A stretch of DNA of 64,000 nt from Pseudoscleropodium purum (Eukaryota > Streptophyta > Bryopsida > Hypnales > Brachytheciaceae), in NCBI GenBank assembly GCA_963969395.1, contig OZ017798.1, forward strand, positions 12,950,173 through 13,014,172. The letters are read 5' to 3'. The notes beneath the pieces are model-generated. The model saw only the letters and a program-made list of their open reading frames with translations, did no database searches and was not told where the DNA came from. The position numbers and the translations under genes were made by a program. Of this stretch, positions 1 through 10,229 are shown one piece after another. Positions within the stretch are counted from its first letter, which is position 1. Each line of letters begins with the position of its first letter.

Positions 1-374
1 TGTTGAAACATGTGATGATGTGTCAAAAAAAGTTTTTTAACAACAATTCCACTGAAAATGCCACTTTCATGTAAGGCCCTTCGAATAGTTGATCTAGACA
101 CTTGAATAGAATATATATTAGTGATCTCAGAGAATGTGGAGCGACGATGAGTTTTTGAGACACATATAATAGCACAGACATCTCTATCACTATGCTTTTT
201 AGCATGACTTCTACCTCAAGGTTTGCACTTATAGGTTCCATCTTCTTGAAATTTCTTCACTACCCTTTGAACTGTTCTAACATGGACTCCAACAATAGCT
301 GCAATGTCAACTCCTATCTTCCCTGCCTCACTCAAACCTACTATGCGAGCACGAGTTTCATCTGAAATAGCCAT
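1..374 (-). pseudogene. Tc1/mariner-type transposase, N-terminal part, broken and cut by window edge
   Basis: Read on the minus strand from an ATG at 374-372, the frame gives a helix-turn-helix N-terminus: a basic start, an IAAIVGV recognition segment, then RTVQRVVKKF. A second HTH-like half follows with the VSRSTIRRALHESG motif typical of Tc1-family transposases. Codon 53 (218-216) is TGA, placed exactly where the family has a basic GRSxxK linker, so the copy is dead. The catalytic DDE domain would lie to the left of base 1 and is not visible. No terminal inverted repeat was found on the right side. The family call rests on motif resemblance only. Confidence 0.6.
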
Positions 375-390
375 CACTTAGTGACCATGA

Positions 391-690
391 TCTAGCCTCA
401 CTCACTGAGCACATATATAACCTCACTCAGTCATTAGAAAAAAACCTCACATACCCTCAATCAATCACCATCATCCTGCCTCACAGCCTTCACTCATTCA
501 TTAGACCTCACTAGTCACCACATGTAAATTATAACCTCACTCACTTTTAAAGAAAATCTCATATACCTCCATATATCCTCAGACACTCATCCATGCTTCA
601 TCCACTCAATTATCACATAGCCTAGACTTACTCAGTTAACTCATCTTTCATGCACTCAATCACTCATGTTCACAAAGTTTTAATCTTGTG
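391..690. repeat. CCTCACTCA-rich low-complexity tract
   Basis: This stretch repeats variants of CCTCACTCA and CACTCAATCA with strong strand asymmetry: many C, A and T, few G. No open frame or gene signal is present. It looks like a decayed simple repeat next to the transposase relic. Confidence 0.5.
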
Positions 691-1009
691 CTTACAAAAT
701 AATCACCCATCACTGGCTTCTCTCATCATCCTACATCCCACCTCCTATAATGCTCTATTGTAAATGCAAGCATTCTTATTGAGAAGAAAAAGCTTCTTCA
801 TGCATGTATCATCTCCAATTTTTAAACAAGTGTAGTCTTTGAGATGTGACAAGTACACACAACTAAATTTGGCTATCCTTGATTTTTTTGAGAAGCATTT
901 ATGATTAGAGATTGCATCATCTGGAGAATTTCAATCTAGAAGCATGATTGTCTGACATACTTCAACAATTTCAATGTCTTTAATAAAAAGTATCTCACAA
1001 CTACACACA

Positions 1010-1560
1010 TTGGTAGATTGTAAATATTTTTTTTTGTATAAATTTTTTGACCTTGAAATTTGGCATGAATGTTGTTATCATAAAGAAAATGTTGTGCCAA
1101 AAATTTCATGGTAAATAAGCAATTTTTCAGTCCTTGAGAGGGTGTCAAAGTTGAAGTAGTGAAACGGTTCTTACAATTGTTTCTCAAAACGACACATGTT
1201 GGTAGATTGCTAATATCTTTCTTTTTTATTAATCTTTTGGCCTTGAAATTTTTATCATATGTTATTAACATAAAGAGGTTTTTGTTCCAAGAATTTCATG
1301 GCAAAAGAAAAATAATTCAATCTTTGGGAGGCTGTCAAAGTTGGCAGCAGTGAAAACATTTCCATAGCTACTAGTGTTGGTAGATTTTGAATAATTTTTT
1401 TTTGGTGAATCTTTTGGCCTTGAAATTTTTCATGCATATAATTAACTTAATGATGATACTTTTATAAAAAATTTGTGGTAAAATACCAACTTTTGAGCTC
1501 TCGAAAGGCTTTCAAAGTTGGCAATATTGAAATTTTTCTCACTGCGAATTCGAAAACGAC
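1010..1560. repeat. Diverged tandem repeat, three units of about 178-189 bp
   Basis: Units begin with TTGGTAGATT at 1010, 1199 and 1377. Each carries CCTTGAAATTT about 35-45 bp in, ATTTCATGG-like sequence near the middle, and GTCAAAGTTG near the end. A partial unit may precede 1010. The small peptides readable across it (936-1437) are periodic by-products of the repeat and I do not treat them as genes. Confidence 0.6.
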
Positions 1561-2548
1561 ATTTTGATTGGTACCCCACTGTACTATGTAATAGTATTGC
1601 AATACATCATGTCCTATTTAAGAAAGAAAACACACAATCCATTTTTATTGGGTTTTTCCTTGTTTTTGCAAATACAATAATCTTAAATTCCTAATAGAAT
1701 TTTTATCATCAATAAGCAAACTACTTCTATAATAAAAGGTTTAAACAATCTATTGTCATTATGCGCTTAATGTATCATGAGCAACTAAACACCTAAGCTT
1801 ATATCTCTTCAGTTCCTACAGTTGGTAATTACTATCTTCCTTCACCTCAACCCTACTACTTTCACATCAAGTTCTCCATTTGCCATCTTTGTTATCAAAG
1901 ACATCTTCCATATCATCTACTAAAGATGATTCAATTGTTATTATTTCTTTTAGTATTTGCTTTAAAGTCGATGATCTCCTTTGTTTAGAATTTTTCTTCT
2001 TCCTTTTTCCTTTTAATAGGGACTTTGTATTTTTTTCCCTATAAGAAAGGACCTTTCTTGTTTTTCTCTTTGAAATAGGCAAACTTACATCAAAGAAGGT
2101 CAAACCCACACTCTATCTCTTAGGTGGAGTGACGGCAAAAGGCTTCATCTCTCTTTTATTTTGGGCCTTACTCAATTCTTTGACCTTCGTTGAATTTTGC
2201 TGTTTTGGATTGTCTATGAATGGTTACCTTCATTGTGTTCAAAAATTGCAAATTATCGCTTGATGAGTTGATGGGTTGTCGTGTTGTTGTATTCACTTGA
2301 TGCCAAGTACACATGGAAGCCAATAAATCATTCTTATCATCATCGCTTGGGACTATAGATCATAGATGATGAAACAAGTTTAGATGGAATGATGCCAGAT
2401 TGCTTTTCTTTTGAATTATTCACTAGCCATTGTCCAAGCCCTGAGCTTTTTGAACCATCCAATGTTGTACTCAAAAGATTCAATAATGCACATGGAGGAG
2501 CACTACATTCTGGTACTTGGGGATTTGGCTTCATTTTCTTCTTGCCTC
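1561..2548. other. AT-rich DNA without a recognised gene
   Basis: Nothing with family resemblance is visible. A lysine-rich 80-codon minus-strand frame (1867-2109) and a 64-codon one (2340-2534) match nothing I know. The right part is the original left flank of the retrotransposon target site, so it may belong to the same older element as the hAT relic beyond 9817. Confidence 0.4.
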
Positions 2549-2553
2549 TGTCA
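2549..2553. repeat. Target-site duplication TGTCA, left copy
   Basis: TGTCA immediately before the 5' LTR is repeated exactly at 9812-9816 immediately after the 3' LTR. Five bp is the size expected for Ty3/gypsy integration. Confidence 0.85.
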
Positions 2554-2809
2554 TATCACGGATGGATGACATTAGCTTAATTTAGAGATACTTAATACTA
2601 AACCTCTTCTATCTTATAGTTACAGAGTTATAATCGAATTAGAACCTATAGAAAGGAAGAAGGAATTATTTAGTCTTTAGTCTTGTCAACACAATTCTTG
2701 ATGTCTTAGTAATCTTGTTTCTATCACATGTCAAACTATACTTTTCTTCTATGAATCAATTTAATAAATTATATTTAATAATCTTGTTGCCTCAAATGTG
2801 TCCTTGACA
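2554..2809 (+). repeat. 5' LTR
   Basis: This 256-bp copy matches 9556-9811 except for 7 substitutions. It starts TATCACGG, where the 3' LTR has the canonical TG start, and ends CTTGACA. At all six transition differences this copy carries A or T and the 3' LTR carries G or C. The seventh difference is A/C. Confidence 0.92.
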
Positions 2810-3140
2810 ATTTGACAAGACTAAATAAAATTGTTATTTTTTTCTTCAAATTTACAATGTTGGAAGGATCTAAGATCTTGGAAATTGAAGAGGTATTACA
2901 AAGATTAAGAATAGAAAATGAAGAACTCCGTGATGCTATCAAGCAATTAGAGCAAGCTCAAACACCTTCAATGAATACATCATTTAGGTCAAACTTTAAA
3001 GAGCCAAAGTTAAGTTTACCTGAGAAGTTTAATGGAGATCATTCGAGGATTTGCGGATTTGTCAATCAAATTAGGTTATTTATTCTTATGCAACCTTTGC
3101 GCTATCCAAATTCATCTTTACAAGTCGGTTTGGTAGGTAC

Positions 3141-5280
3141 GCAGTCGGATAGAGAGGAGCGTGCTTTAGGAACACATAGGGTATTTGGCTGCAACTGTTT
3201 GTTGTAAACTCGGTGTCTTCTTCAATCTTCAATCTTCAAACAGTACCCGTTGGCCTATCCTGTGTAGGCTTTAGATAGGTATAAGGGTCAAAGAAGGGAT
3301 AAGGAACCACGGGATACGGGACGGGTAAAACGGGACAGTAGACACGAGCTACCGTCCGAATGATGGGATCCTAAACCTCAAATTCACGGTCTGCTGGCCA
3401 AAACTCCAGACCGTGAGAACAAGTAAGTCTCGACCATGTGGTCCATTAACCCCACTTCGTCACCACGACAATAAATGGGGTTGAGTCTTGATTTTATCCA
3501 GACTGCCCGCAACAAGGTTTACAAAGCAAAAGGAAATAAAAGACAATGAGCCTCCAAATCAGGCTAGGAATAACAAAGCCACATCCCACACATACATATA
3601 AAAAAACCCAAAAAATTCCTCTTCAATTTTTCGACTCTTCAAATCTTCAATCTTCAAGTCTTCAAGTTTTAATAAAAACAATGAGAAATCTTCAAAGCAG
3701 TACCCTAAAGTAGTTGTGACCTTTTATCTAGTGCCACAGATGGCTCACAACTTCAAATGCTAAGTGCAATAGCATTTTGGAAAGCTAACCTAGTAACCTA
3801 ACACCTCTCCAAATTTCACTTCATTCTAAACTATTGTCCAAACTTTATAGGCAAACAAAGTGGCAACTCTTCTCCTCCTTGCCAACCAACCACTGCCTTT
3901 TCAAACTTCTATAACTTTTGTTCTACAAACCCTAAACACAATTGTGATAGAAATTTGGAAAGATAACACATCCGGCTACAACATGTGAAAATTTCACTAA
4001 GAACTAAAACTTTGTCCATAAGTTACAGCCCAACAAAGTCTCGGTCTCCTATTTCGAGAACCCACTCAACCTCTAAACCTCTACACTCTATAACTTCTTC
4101 AATAAAACTCCAAATAGCTCGTGTGATATCTATTTAGAGAGATAAATAAATAAGCTAACACTTCTAAAATTTTCAAAAGAAATCCTTACATTGACCGAAG
4201 GTTATGGCCCTCCAAAGTTTCGGCCTTGCTCTTCACAAGTGGCAGCCAACCTCCAAGTCTTCACGCCTCCATAACTTCTTCCTCCAAACTCCAAATCTTA
4301 AGTTTAATGACTCTTTGAAAAGCTAAAATTAAGATGAACACATTTTCAAAGTCCCTTTGCAAATTGATGGACTGAAAGTCAGTTATGGCTTGACAAAGTC
4401 TCAGCCTTTCTTCATGAAAGGCACTAAAACTCCTCAAATTCAAACACTCATAACTTTTTCATCCTAACTCCAAATCAAACTTACAAACTCATTTTGGAAA
4501 GGAAATTTGACAAGGAAAAATCTCACCAAATTTCATTACCAAAGGCCTCATACAATGAGAGATATCACTCCTTGAAGTTTCGGATTTTCTTTCACACCAA
4601 AATTTCACTATTCACTCCTACACACATACACCTCCACACACTCTAAGGAAATCCCAAACTACTTTTCAACCCTTTTTAAGGCAAGGAGGTGGGGCACATC
4701 AGCCCATACTCCTCTCCTTTCAAGCCCCACCAAAGATGCCCCTTTCTTTCTCCTTTTATATTTTCCAAATCCACCTAATCCCTTAGCAATTTTAATTAAA
4801 AGAAAGGCAAAAAATAAAAACATGAGCCTTCCAATCAACTAGATAAGTAAAATTAAATGAACAAACCTAATAAAAATATCACTATAAAGTAGCCACGTGC
4901 CCTTATAGGTATAAAAGCGTTGAAAATCATCCTCCAGTCGCCAAGTCACGAACTTGGTTGGCTGGAGAAGCGGTGGTCTTTGGCTGCCCGCCGGTCCGGG
5001 TTCGAATCCAATTGGACCCGTCGAGCGGCTTGGGTGGCCTACGGCTTGGCAAGCTAGTGAGGCAGGAAATTGGACCAGCCAACCCACCATCTACCCCCCC
5101 TGAGCTGTGCTTGTGACAAGACGGTGCAACATCCGTATGCCAACGGGCGCTCCGTTGCATCAAACCGTGGTTCTTACCACGACCAACTCTTTTTATCTCA
5201 ACTCTTTGTTTATTGAAACTCAAACACACAAAGCTCAGTAGATATATTTACATGATGGAAGAATTTCCATCAGGACAACG
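3141..5280 (+). mobile_element. Non-coding element inserted in gag (copy 1 of a dispersed family)
   Basis: The interruption is defined by gag: capsid sequence stops after about 3140 and resumes at 5281. The insert has no long frame. It contains TCTTCAA repeats (about 3210-3240 and 3640-3665), a CAATGAGCCTCC...GGCTAGGAATAA block (3545-3572), and internally repeated units (3880-4600) built on ATAACTTCTTC, CTCCAAAT and CAAAGTCTCGGC. A related block recurs on the opposite strand at about 15290-16830. The edges share only ACG-like sequence, so neither a clean target duplication nor terminal repeats are clear. It may be a non-autonomous LTR-derived element (LARD/TRIM-like); this is inference. Confidence 0.65.
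4920..5200 (+). mobile_element. tRNA-derived SINE-like segment with pol III box B and terminator
   Basis: GGTTCGAATCC at 4999-5009 is a perfect pol III box B, flanked by a short stem (GGTCC with GGACC). TGGCTGGAGAAGCGG at about 4959-4973 is a loose box A candidate. A TTTTT run at 5190-5194 would serve as a pol III stop. The segment is clearly more GC-rich than its surroundings. It does not fold as an intact tRNA, and I see no flanking duplication or A-tail. It could be a SINE nested in the gag insertion or an internal part of that element. Confidence 0.45.
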
Positions 5281-5968
5281 TTTCTTAGTGGAACTGCTTT
5301 GGCATGGTTTTCTCCATTGTTGGAAAAATATTCTCCATTGCTAAATGATTTTGAGGGTTTCATGGAAGAATTCACAACATGTTTTGGAGAGGTTGACAAG
5401 AGAAAGATTGCAGACTCTAAAATCAGAAATTTACGTCAAGGATCACGATTAGCGTCAATCTATGCTTCAGAATTTAGACAATTGTCTTGTGATGTGAATT
5501 GGGAGTCAGAGATGGCATTGATTCGACAATTTCAATGGGGGTTAAAAGAAGAGGTTAAGGATTTATTGTTAACCTTACTTGATGTTGTTACTTTATCGGA
5601 AGCTATAACTCAAGCAGTTCGATGTGATAATTGATTATTTTTAAGCAAACAAGAAAAGAGAAATAACACGCTTAATTTACAACCGACGGTACCTATGGCA
5701 CCAACACCTTCAAGAACTATAAATGATAATATATCATTAGACGACCCTATGCAAATAGATGTTACAAGGTTCAAGCCATTAACACAAGAAGAAAAAGATC
5801 GCAGGTGGAAAGAAGGTTTATGTTTATATTGTGGGGAGCCAGGACATAAGGCTACAAATTGTTTTAAGAAATCAACTAGACAATGCATTCAAGCCTTCAA
5901 GGAGCTAAGTTCAACATGATAGTAGACTCAAAAAACGTAGAAGTTCAATCTCAGTAGGGACCTTACAA

Positions 5969-6436
5969 TTGAACACTCTTGATGTTACACAACAAGGTCC
6001 CTTTGTAACCTCCGATCCTGTACCATGTTTTTTATTGCCTATAAAAGTTTTAGAAAATGACAAAGAGATTGAAGTAAATGCTCTTGTAGATTTTGGAGCA
6101 ACTGCTTCTTTCATTGATTTCAATTTTGTACAAAAATATGGATTTCCAACTAAGATTAGAAATACACCAACACAAGTAGAGGTTGTAGATGGTAGAACCA
6201 TTGAATCAGGTATAGTTACCCATGAGACAAAGCCATTAAATTTCTCAATCAATAGTTTTATGTGCAAGGTATCCTTTAACTTAATTAAGTCACCAAACAA
6301 TTTCATAATCCTAGGCCAAAATTGGTTGGAATTTTATAATCCAACAATAGATTGGAAAGGAAGGACACTTGTACTTGAATATGATCATGATACTATTGAC
6401 CATTCCACATTTACATATTGTAGTCAAGGTAAATAA
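5969..6436 (+). pseudogene. Retrotransposon aspartic protease domain
   Basis: The frame shows ALVDFGATASFID around 6080-6120, the retropepsin active-site region, followed by the downstream IILGQNWL element (6307-6330), the usual hydrophobic-hydrophobic-G motif of these proteases. The catalytic DS/TG is changed to DFG (codons 6089-6097), so the enzyme would be inactive as read. The protease would cut the Gag-Pol polyprotein. The frame ends at TAA 6434. Confidence 0.8.
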
Positions 6437-6451
6437 CAAAATACAATTAAC

Positions 6452-7868
6452 ATGGGGAAAGAAATCAAAGGTAGAAAAAATAATAGTAAATTCTCAAAAA
6501 AACACATTAAACCTCTCATAGTGGGAGCTCGAGCTCTTTTACGAATTACTAAGGTAGGGACATCTTTTGCAATTTATACTACTCCCATCAAAGAAGATTG
6601 CAAATCAAACGGTGAGCTCCCTATCCAATATAAAGACTTTACTGACGTCTTTGAAAAGAAAAAAGCTGACATGTTACCAGATCATAGACCTTATGATTGT
6701 GCTATTGATTTGCAAAATGGAGCTCAACCTCCTTTTGGGCCGATTTACAATTCATCAAAAAATGAACTTGATGAATTACGCAAATATATTGACAAAAACC
6801 TTAAGAAAAATTTTATTTGCCATTCAAAGTCACCAGCTGGGGCACCTATACTATTTGTAAAGAAAAAAGATGGTACATTACGTATGTGTGGATTATCGTG
6901 GCCTTAATAAGCTAACAATAAAAAATCGTTATCCTTTACCTTTGATACCAAATCTTCTTGATCAATTACAACAAGCTAAAATCTATACAAATATTGATTT
7001 ACAAGGAGCATATAATTTGGTTCGCATTAAAGAAGGCAACGAATGGAAGACAGCCTTTCGAACTAGGTATGGCCATTTTGAGTACACTACCATGCCTTTC
7101 GGGTTAACCAATGCACCTGCAGTATTTCAACATATGATGAATGATGTTTTCAGAGAATTTTTAGATGATTTTTTTGTTATTTATATCGATGATATTTTAA
7201 TTTATTCAAAAAATAAAGAAGACCATGAAAAACATGTTTGCATGGTATTAAATAAACTTTGTGATATGGGATTGTATGCCAAGTTGGAAAAATGTGAATT
7301 TCATCAATCACAAGTTGAGTTTCTTGGATATATAGTATCTAATAATGGTGTATCTATGGACCCAAAGAAAGTACAAACTATAGTTGATTGGATAACTCCA
7401 TCTATAGTTCGTGATGTACAATGTTTTTTAGGCTTTGCTAATTTTTATCGAATATTTATTAAATCTTATTCCAAATTTGCCGCTCCTTTAATAAGCCTTA
7501 CACATAAAGATAAATTTAAGTGGACTGATGACTCTAATAAGGCTTTTAATAGCTTAAAAGGTGCTTTTACCTCTGTCCCAATATTAATCCATGCAGATTT
7601 ATCAAAGCCGTTTTTCTTAGAGACAGACGCATCAAATTATGCCTTTGGAGCTGTTCTATCTCAATATGGAAATGACAATTACCTTCATCCTATTGCATTT
7701 TACTCAAGAAAATTTACAGCTGTTGAAATCAATTATGAGATTCATGATAAGGAACTATTGGCAATTGTGGCTTCATTTGAAAATTGGCGACATTTTTTAG
7801 AAGGAGCTCAACAACAAGTTATAGTTTATACAAATCACAAAAACCTGGAATATTTTATGAGTGCATAG
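6452..7868 (+). pseudogene. Retrotransposon reverse transcriptase and RNase H
   Basis: The 5' part (6452-6905) holds the LPDHRPYDCAIDL and PAGAPILFVKKKDGTLR motifs that lead into the RT fingers. A 2-nt loss near 6886-6892 shifts the frame. The second part (from about 6893) continues with VDYRGLNKLTIKNRYPLP, the TNIDLQGAYN catalytic motif, TTMPFGLTNAP, and YIDD (7182-7193), followed by the FLGY primer-grip region. RNase H follows with ETDASNYAFGAVLSQ and YEIHDKELLAIV. The late TDHKNLEY-type motif reads TNHKNLEY, so one acidic residue is lost. TAG at 7866 ends the frame. Confidence 0.92.
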
Positions 7869-9356
7869 ATTTTGAATAGATGCCAAGCTAGATGGAGTAT
7901 GGCATTGTCACATTTTGATTTTATAATAATATATAGACCAGGTAGTCAACAAGGAAAAACAGATGTTTTGTCACGTCGTGCTTACTTTGTACTAAAAGAA
8001 GGTGAGGCAATTTATGACCAACAAAAGAGTATCATTTTAAAACCAGAGCGCTTAGCACTTAATTCTTTGGGAAGTAGTCCTCCAAATGATTTGTCAATTG
8101 TTGAGGAAATTCAAAAGACTCTTAAATAAGATCGACTTATAAAAAATGTTCAAAAACAAATAAAAGAAGTTAAAGGAGAAGATTTTGAGTTTAAGGATGG
8201 GTTATTATTTTTCCGAGACTCACTCTATGCACCTCCAAGTTCAGCTAGACTTAAAATCCTTCAAGTACGTCCTGATCTTCCAACTGTACAATACTTTGGA
8301 GTTAATAAAACCATTGAATTGGTTTCTAGAGACTATTGGTGGCCACAATTATGGAAATTTGTAAAAGAATATATTCGATCTTGTGATACTTGTTCTTGAG
8401 CCAAAGGAACACGTCATCGATCCTACGGACTTTTACAACCCTTACCAATTCCAAATGGCCCATGGCTATCATTATCTCTCGATTTTATTACTGACCTCTC
8501 AATTTCCAAAAATTTTGATTCTATTTTGGTGGTCGTAGATCGATTAACCAAGATGGCGCATTTCATTCCTTGTAACAAAACAATTACTGGAGAAGGAACA
8601 GCTAAATTGTTCATTGACCAAATTTACCGATGTCATGGTTAACCTAAAGATATAGTCTTTGATCAGGGCCCCCAATTTATTTCCAAGTTTTGGAAAGGAT
8701 TATTTAAAATTTTGGGTGTAAAGGTTAACCTCTCTTTAGGTTATCACCCAGAATACGATGGTCAAACAGAAAGAGTTAATCAAATTTTGGAGCAGTATCT
8801 TCGTTGTACAATCAACTATCAACAAGACAATTGGATTGATCTTTTGCCTTTGGCCAAATTTGTGTATAATAATACTTTACACTCTTCTACCAAACAGACT
8901 ACTTTCTTTTCAAATTACGAACGTCATCCTCGTGCAAATCCTTTTTAAGTTAAGATAATTGGAAATCCGGCTGCTGAAAATCTTGTTCAACGTATGTCAT
9001 TGATTCATGAAGAGCTTATAATTCAACTTCGTCAAGTACAAAAGCGACACAAAGAATATGCGGATATCCGATGAAAATTACAACCAAATTTTAAGATAGG
9101 AGATCTAGTTTGGTTGTTGCGCCGAAATATTCAAACTACGCAGCCGTCAACAAAACTTGAGTATAAAAAATTAGGACCTTTTCAAATAATCTCTCAAATA
9201 AATCCTGTAGCTTTTCATCTTGCTCTTCCAGCTTCTATGAAAATCCATCTTGTCTTTCATGTCTCTTTATTGGAATGTTATTATTCATCTACAATTCCAG
9301 GAAGAACTTTGCCCCGACCTCCACCCATTGAACTTAATAATGAGTTGGAATATTAA
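7869..9356 (+). pseudogene. Retrotransposon connection and integrase, multiple stops
   Basis: After the RNase H stop the frame continues with the tether ending in SRRAYF and then the integrase. The zinc-binding region retains CDTC, but the two histidine positions are replaced, so the HHCC finger is incomplete. The catalytic core shows LDFITDL, an FDQGPQF motif for the second aspartate, and DGQTERVNQ with the glutamate. In-frame stops lie at 8127, 8397, 8640, 8946, 9073 and 9354. A GPF-like segment (KLGPFQII, about 9165-9190) and HLVFHVSLL follow, as usual in chromoviruses. Confidence 0.88.
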
Positions 9357-9555
9357 GTTGAAGAAATATTAGACTCCCGACGCAAATGGAGGCAATTGGA
9401 GTACTTAGTACATTGGAAAGGCTATGATATCTCTGAACAAACATGGGAACCAGCAGCAAATCTTATTAATGCACCTAACAAAATTGCCATATTTCACCAA
9501 AAGTATCCTCACAAGCCAAAAAATACTCCTCGTGGAACGCTAAAGGAGGAGGTGA
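9357..9555 (+). pseudogene. Integrase C-terminal chromodomain
   Basis: Just after the TAA at 9354, the frame gives VEEILDSRRKW, LEYLVHWKGYD and TWEPAANL, the three conserved blocks of a chromodomain. In active chromoviruses this domain directs integration to chromatin carrying particular histone marks. The methyl-lysine cage is plausible: the W of HWKGY and the W of TWEP are both present. A stop upstream separates it from the integrase. A short polypurine stretch follows. Confidence 0.88.
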
Positions 9556-9811
9556 TGTCACGGATGGATGACATTAGCTTAATTTAGAGATACTTAATAC
9601 TAAACCTCTTCTATCTTATAGTTACAGAGTTATAACCGAATTGGAACCTATAGAAAGGAAGAAGGAATTATTTAGTCTTTGGTCTTGTCAACACAATTCT
9701 TGATGTCTTAGTAATCTTGTTTCTATCACATGTCAAACTATACTTTCCTTCTATGAATCAATTTAATACATTATATTTAATAATCTTGTTGCCTCAAACG
9801 TGTCCTTGACA
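9556..9811 (+). repeat. 3' LTR
   Basis: This 256-bp copy begins TGTCACGG and ends CTTGACA, next to the right TGTCA duplication (9812-9816). Seven substitutions separate it from the 5' LTR, about 2.7 percent. Confidence 0.92.
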
Positions 9812-10229
9812 TGTCATTTCCCATAAGAATAGGATTTCTTGACCCCATTCACTTTGGACCACCATTCTTTTTTACTTAAATACTTGATTCCCCTTGTTCA
9901 CCACTATTCTTGACGGCCAATATCATAATTAACTCCACACTTGTATTGTCGACATTTATTTGGACATCTACTTCACATCTTCCCTTGTCATTGTGTTTGG
10001 CATTTCTTTCCACCGCCTCCAGTGCCATAGGATGGAGACTATGAAATTTGAACACCTTCATCCGTTCTTGGAGTTCCATCATTGCCAATCACCGTTCTAT
10101 TTGGTTCCACTATCTTTACAAAAGCTTCACCCCTTTCTAATTAAAATGTTTTGGCTACTTATGAATCCAATTCCATCCACAAATCTACCTATCAAAGGGA
10201 GATTTTTATCATACTCACGATTGTCTTCA

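Larger units (their letters stand above)
2857..5919 (+). pseudogene. Retrotransposon gag, split by an insertion
   Basis: The N-terminal half (2857-3140) starts MLEGSKIL and has a short heptad-like helix, then LPEKFNGD and FVNQIRLF, typical of the chromovirus capsid region. It stops at an insertion. The frame resumes at 5281 with SGTALAWFSPLLEK and continues through the capsid C-terminal region to a TGA at 5632-5634. Further on, 5821-5862 encodes a CCHC zinc knuckle (Cx2Cx4Hx4C), and a TGA at 5917 ends the segment. In an active element, gag forms the particle and the knuckle binds RNA. An alternative start at 2812 lies almost on the LTR edge and is less likely. Confidence 0.85.
2554..9811 (+). 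mobile_element. Ty3/gypsy chromovirus LTR retrotransposon, complete in outline but defective
   Basis: The element is 7258 bp, bounded by 256-bp LTRs and a 5-bp duplication (TGTCA). Internal order is gag, aspartic protease, reverse transcriptase, RNase H, integrase, chromodomain, which is the gypsy order; the chromodomain places it among chromoviruses. Coding is broken by a 2.1-kb insertion in gag (about 3141-5280), a 2-nt frame change near 6886-6892, and stop codons at 5632, 6434, 7866, 8127, 8397, 8640, 8946, 9073 and 9354. Several are TGA or TAA where CGA or CAA is likely ancestral, as expected from deamination of methylated cytosines. No primer-binding site matching initiator tRNA-Met follows the 5' LTR. 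A purine tract (AAAGGAGGAGGTGA, 9542-9555) precedes the 3' LTR. Confidence 0.92.

Noticed and set aside
4920..5200. A functional tRNA gene
   Set aside because: Box B is perfect, but there is no acceptor stem, D arm or anticodon arm fold.
3141..5280. Reading the gag interruption as an intron
   Set aside because: It has no credible GT-AG borders at the capsid junction, and related sequence exists elsewhere in the window as a repeat.
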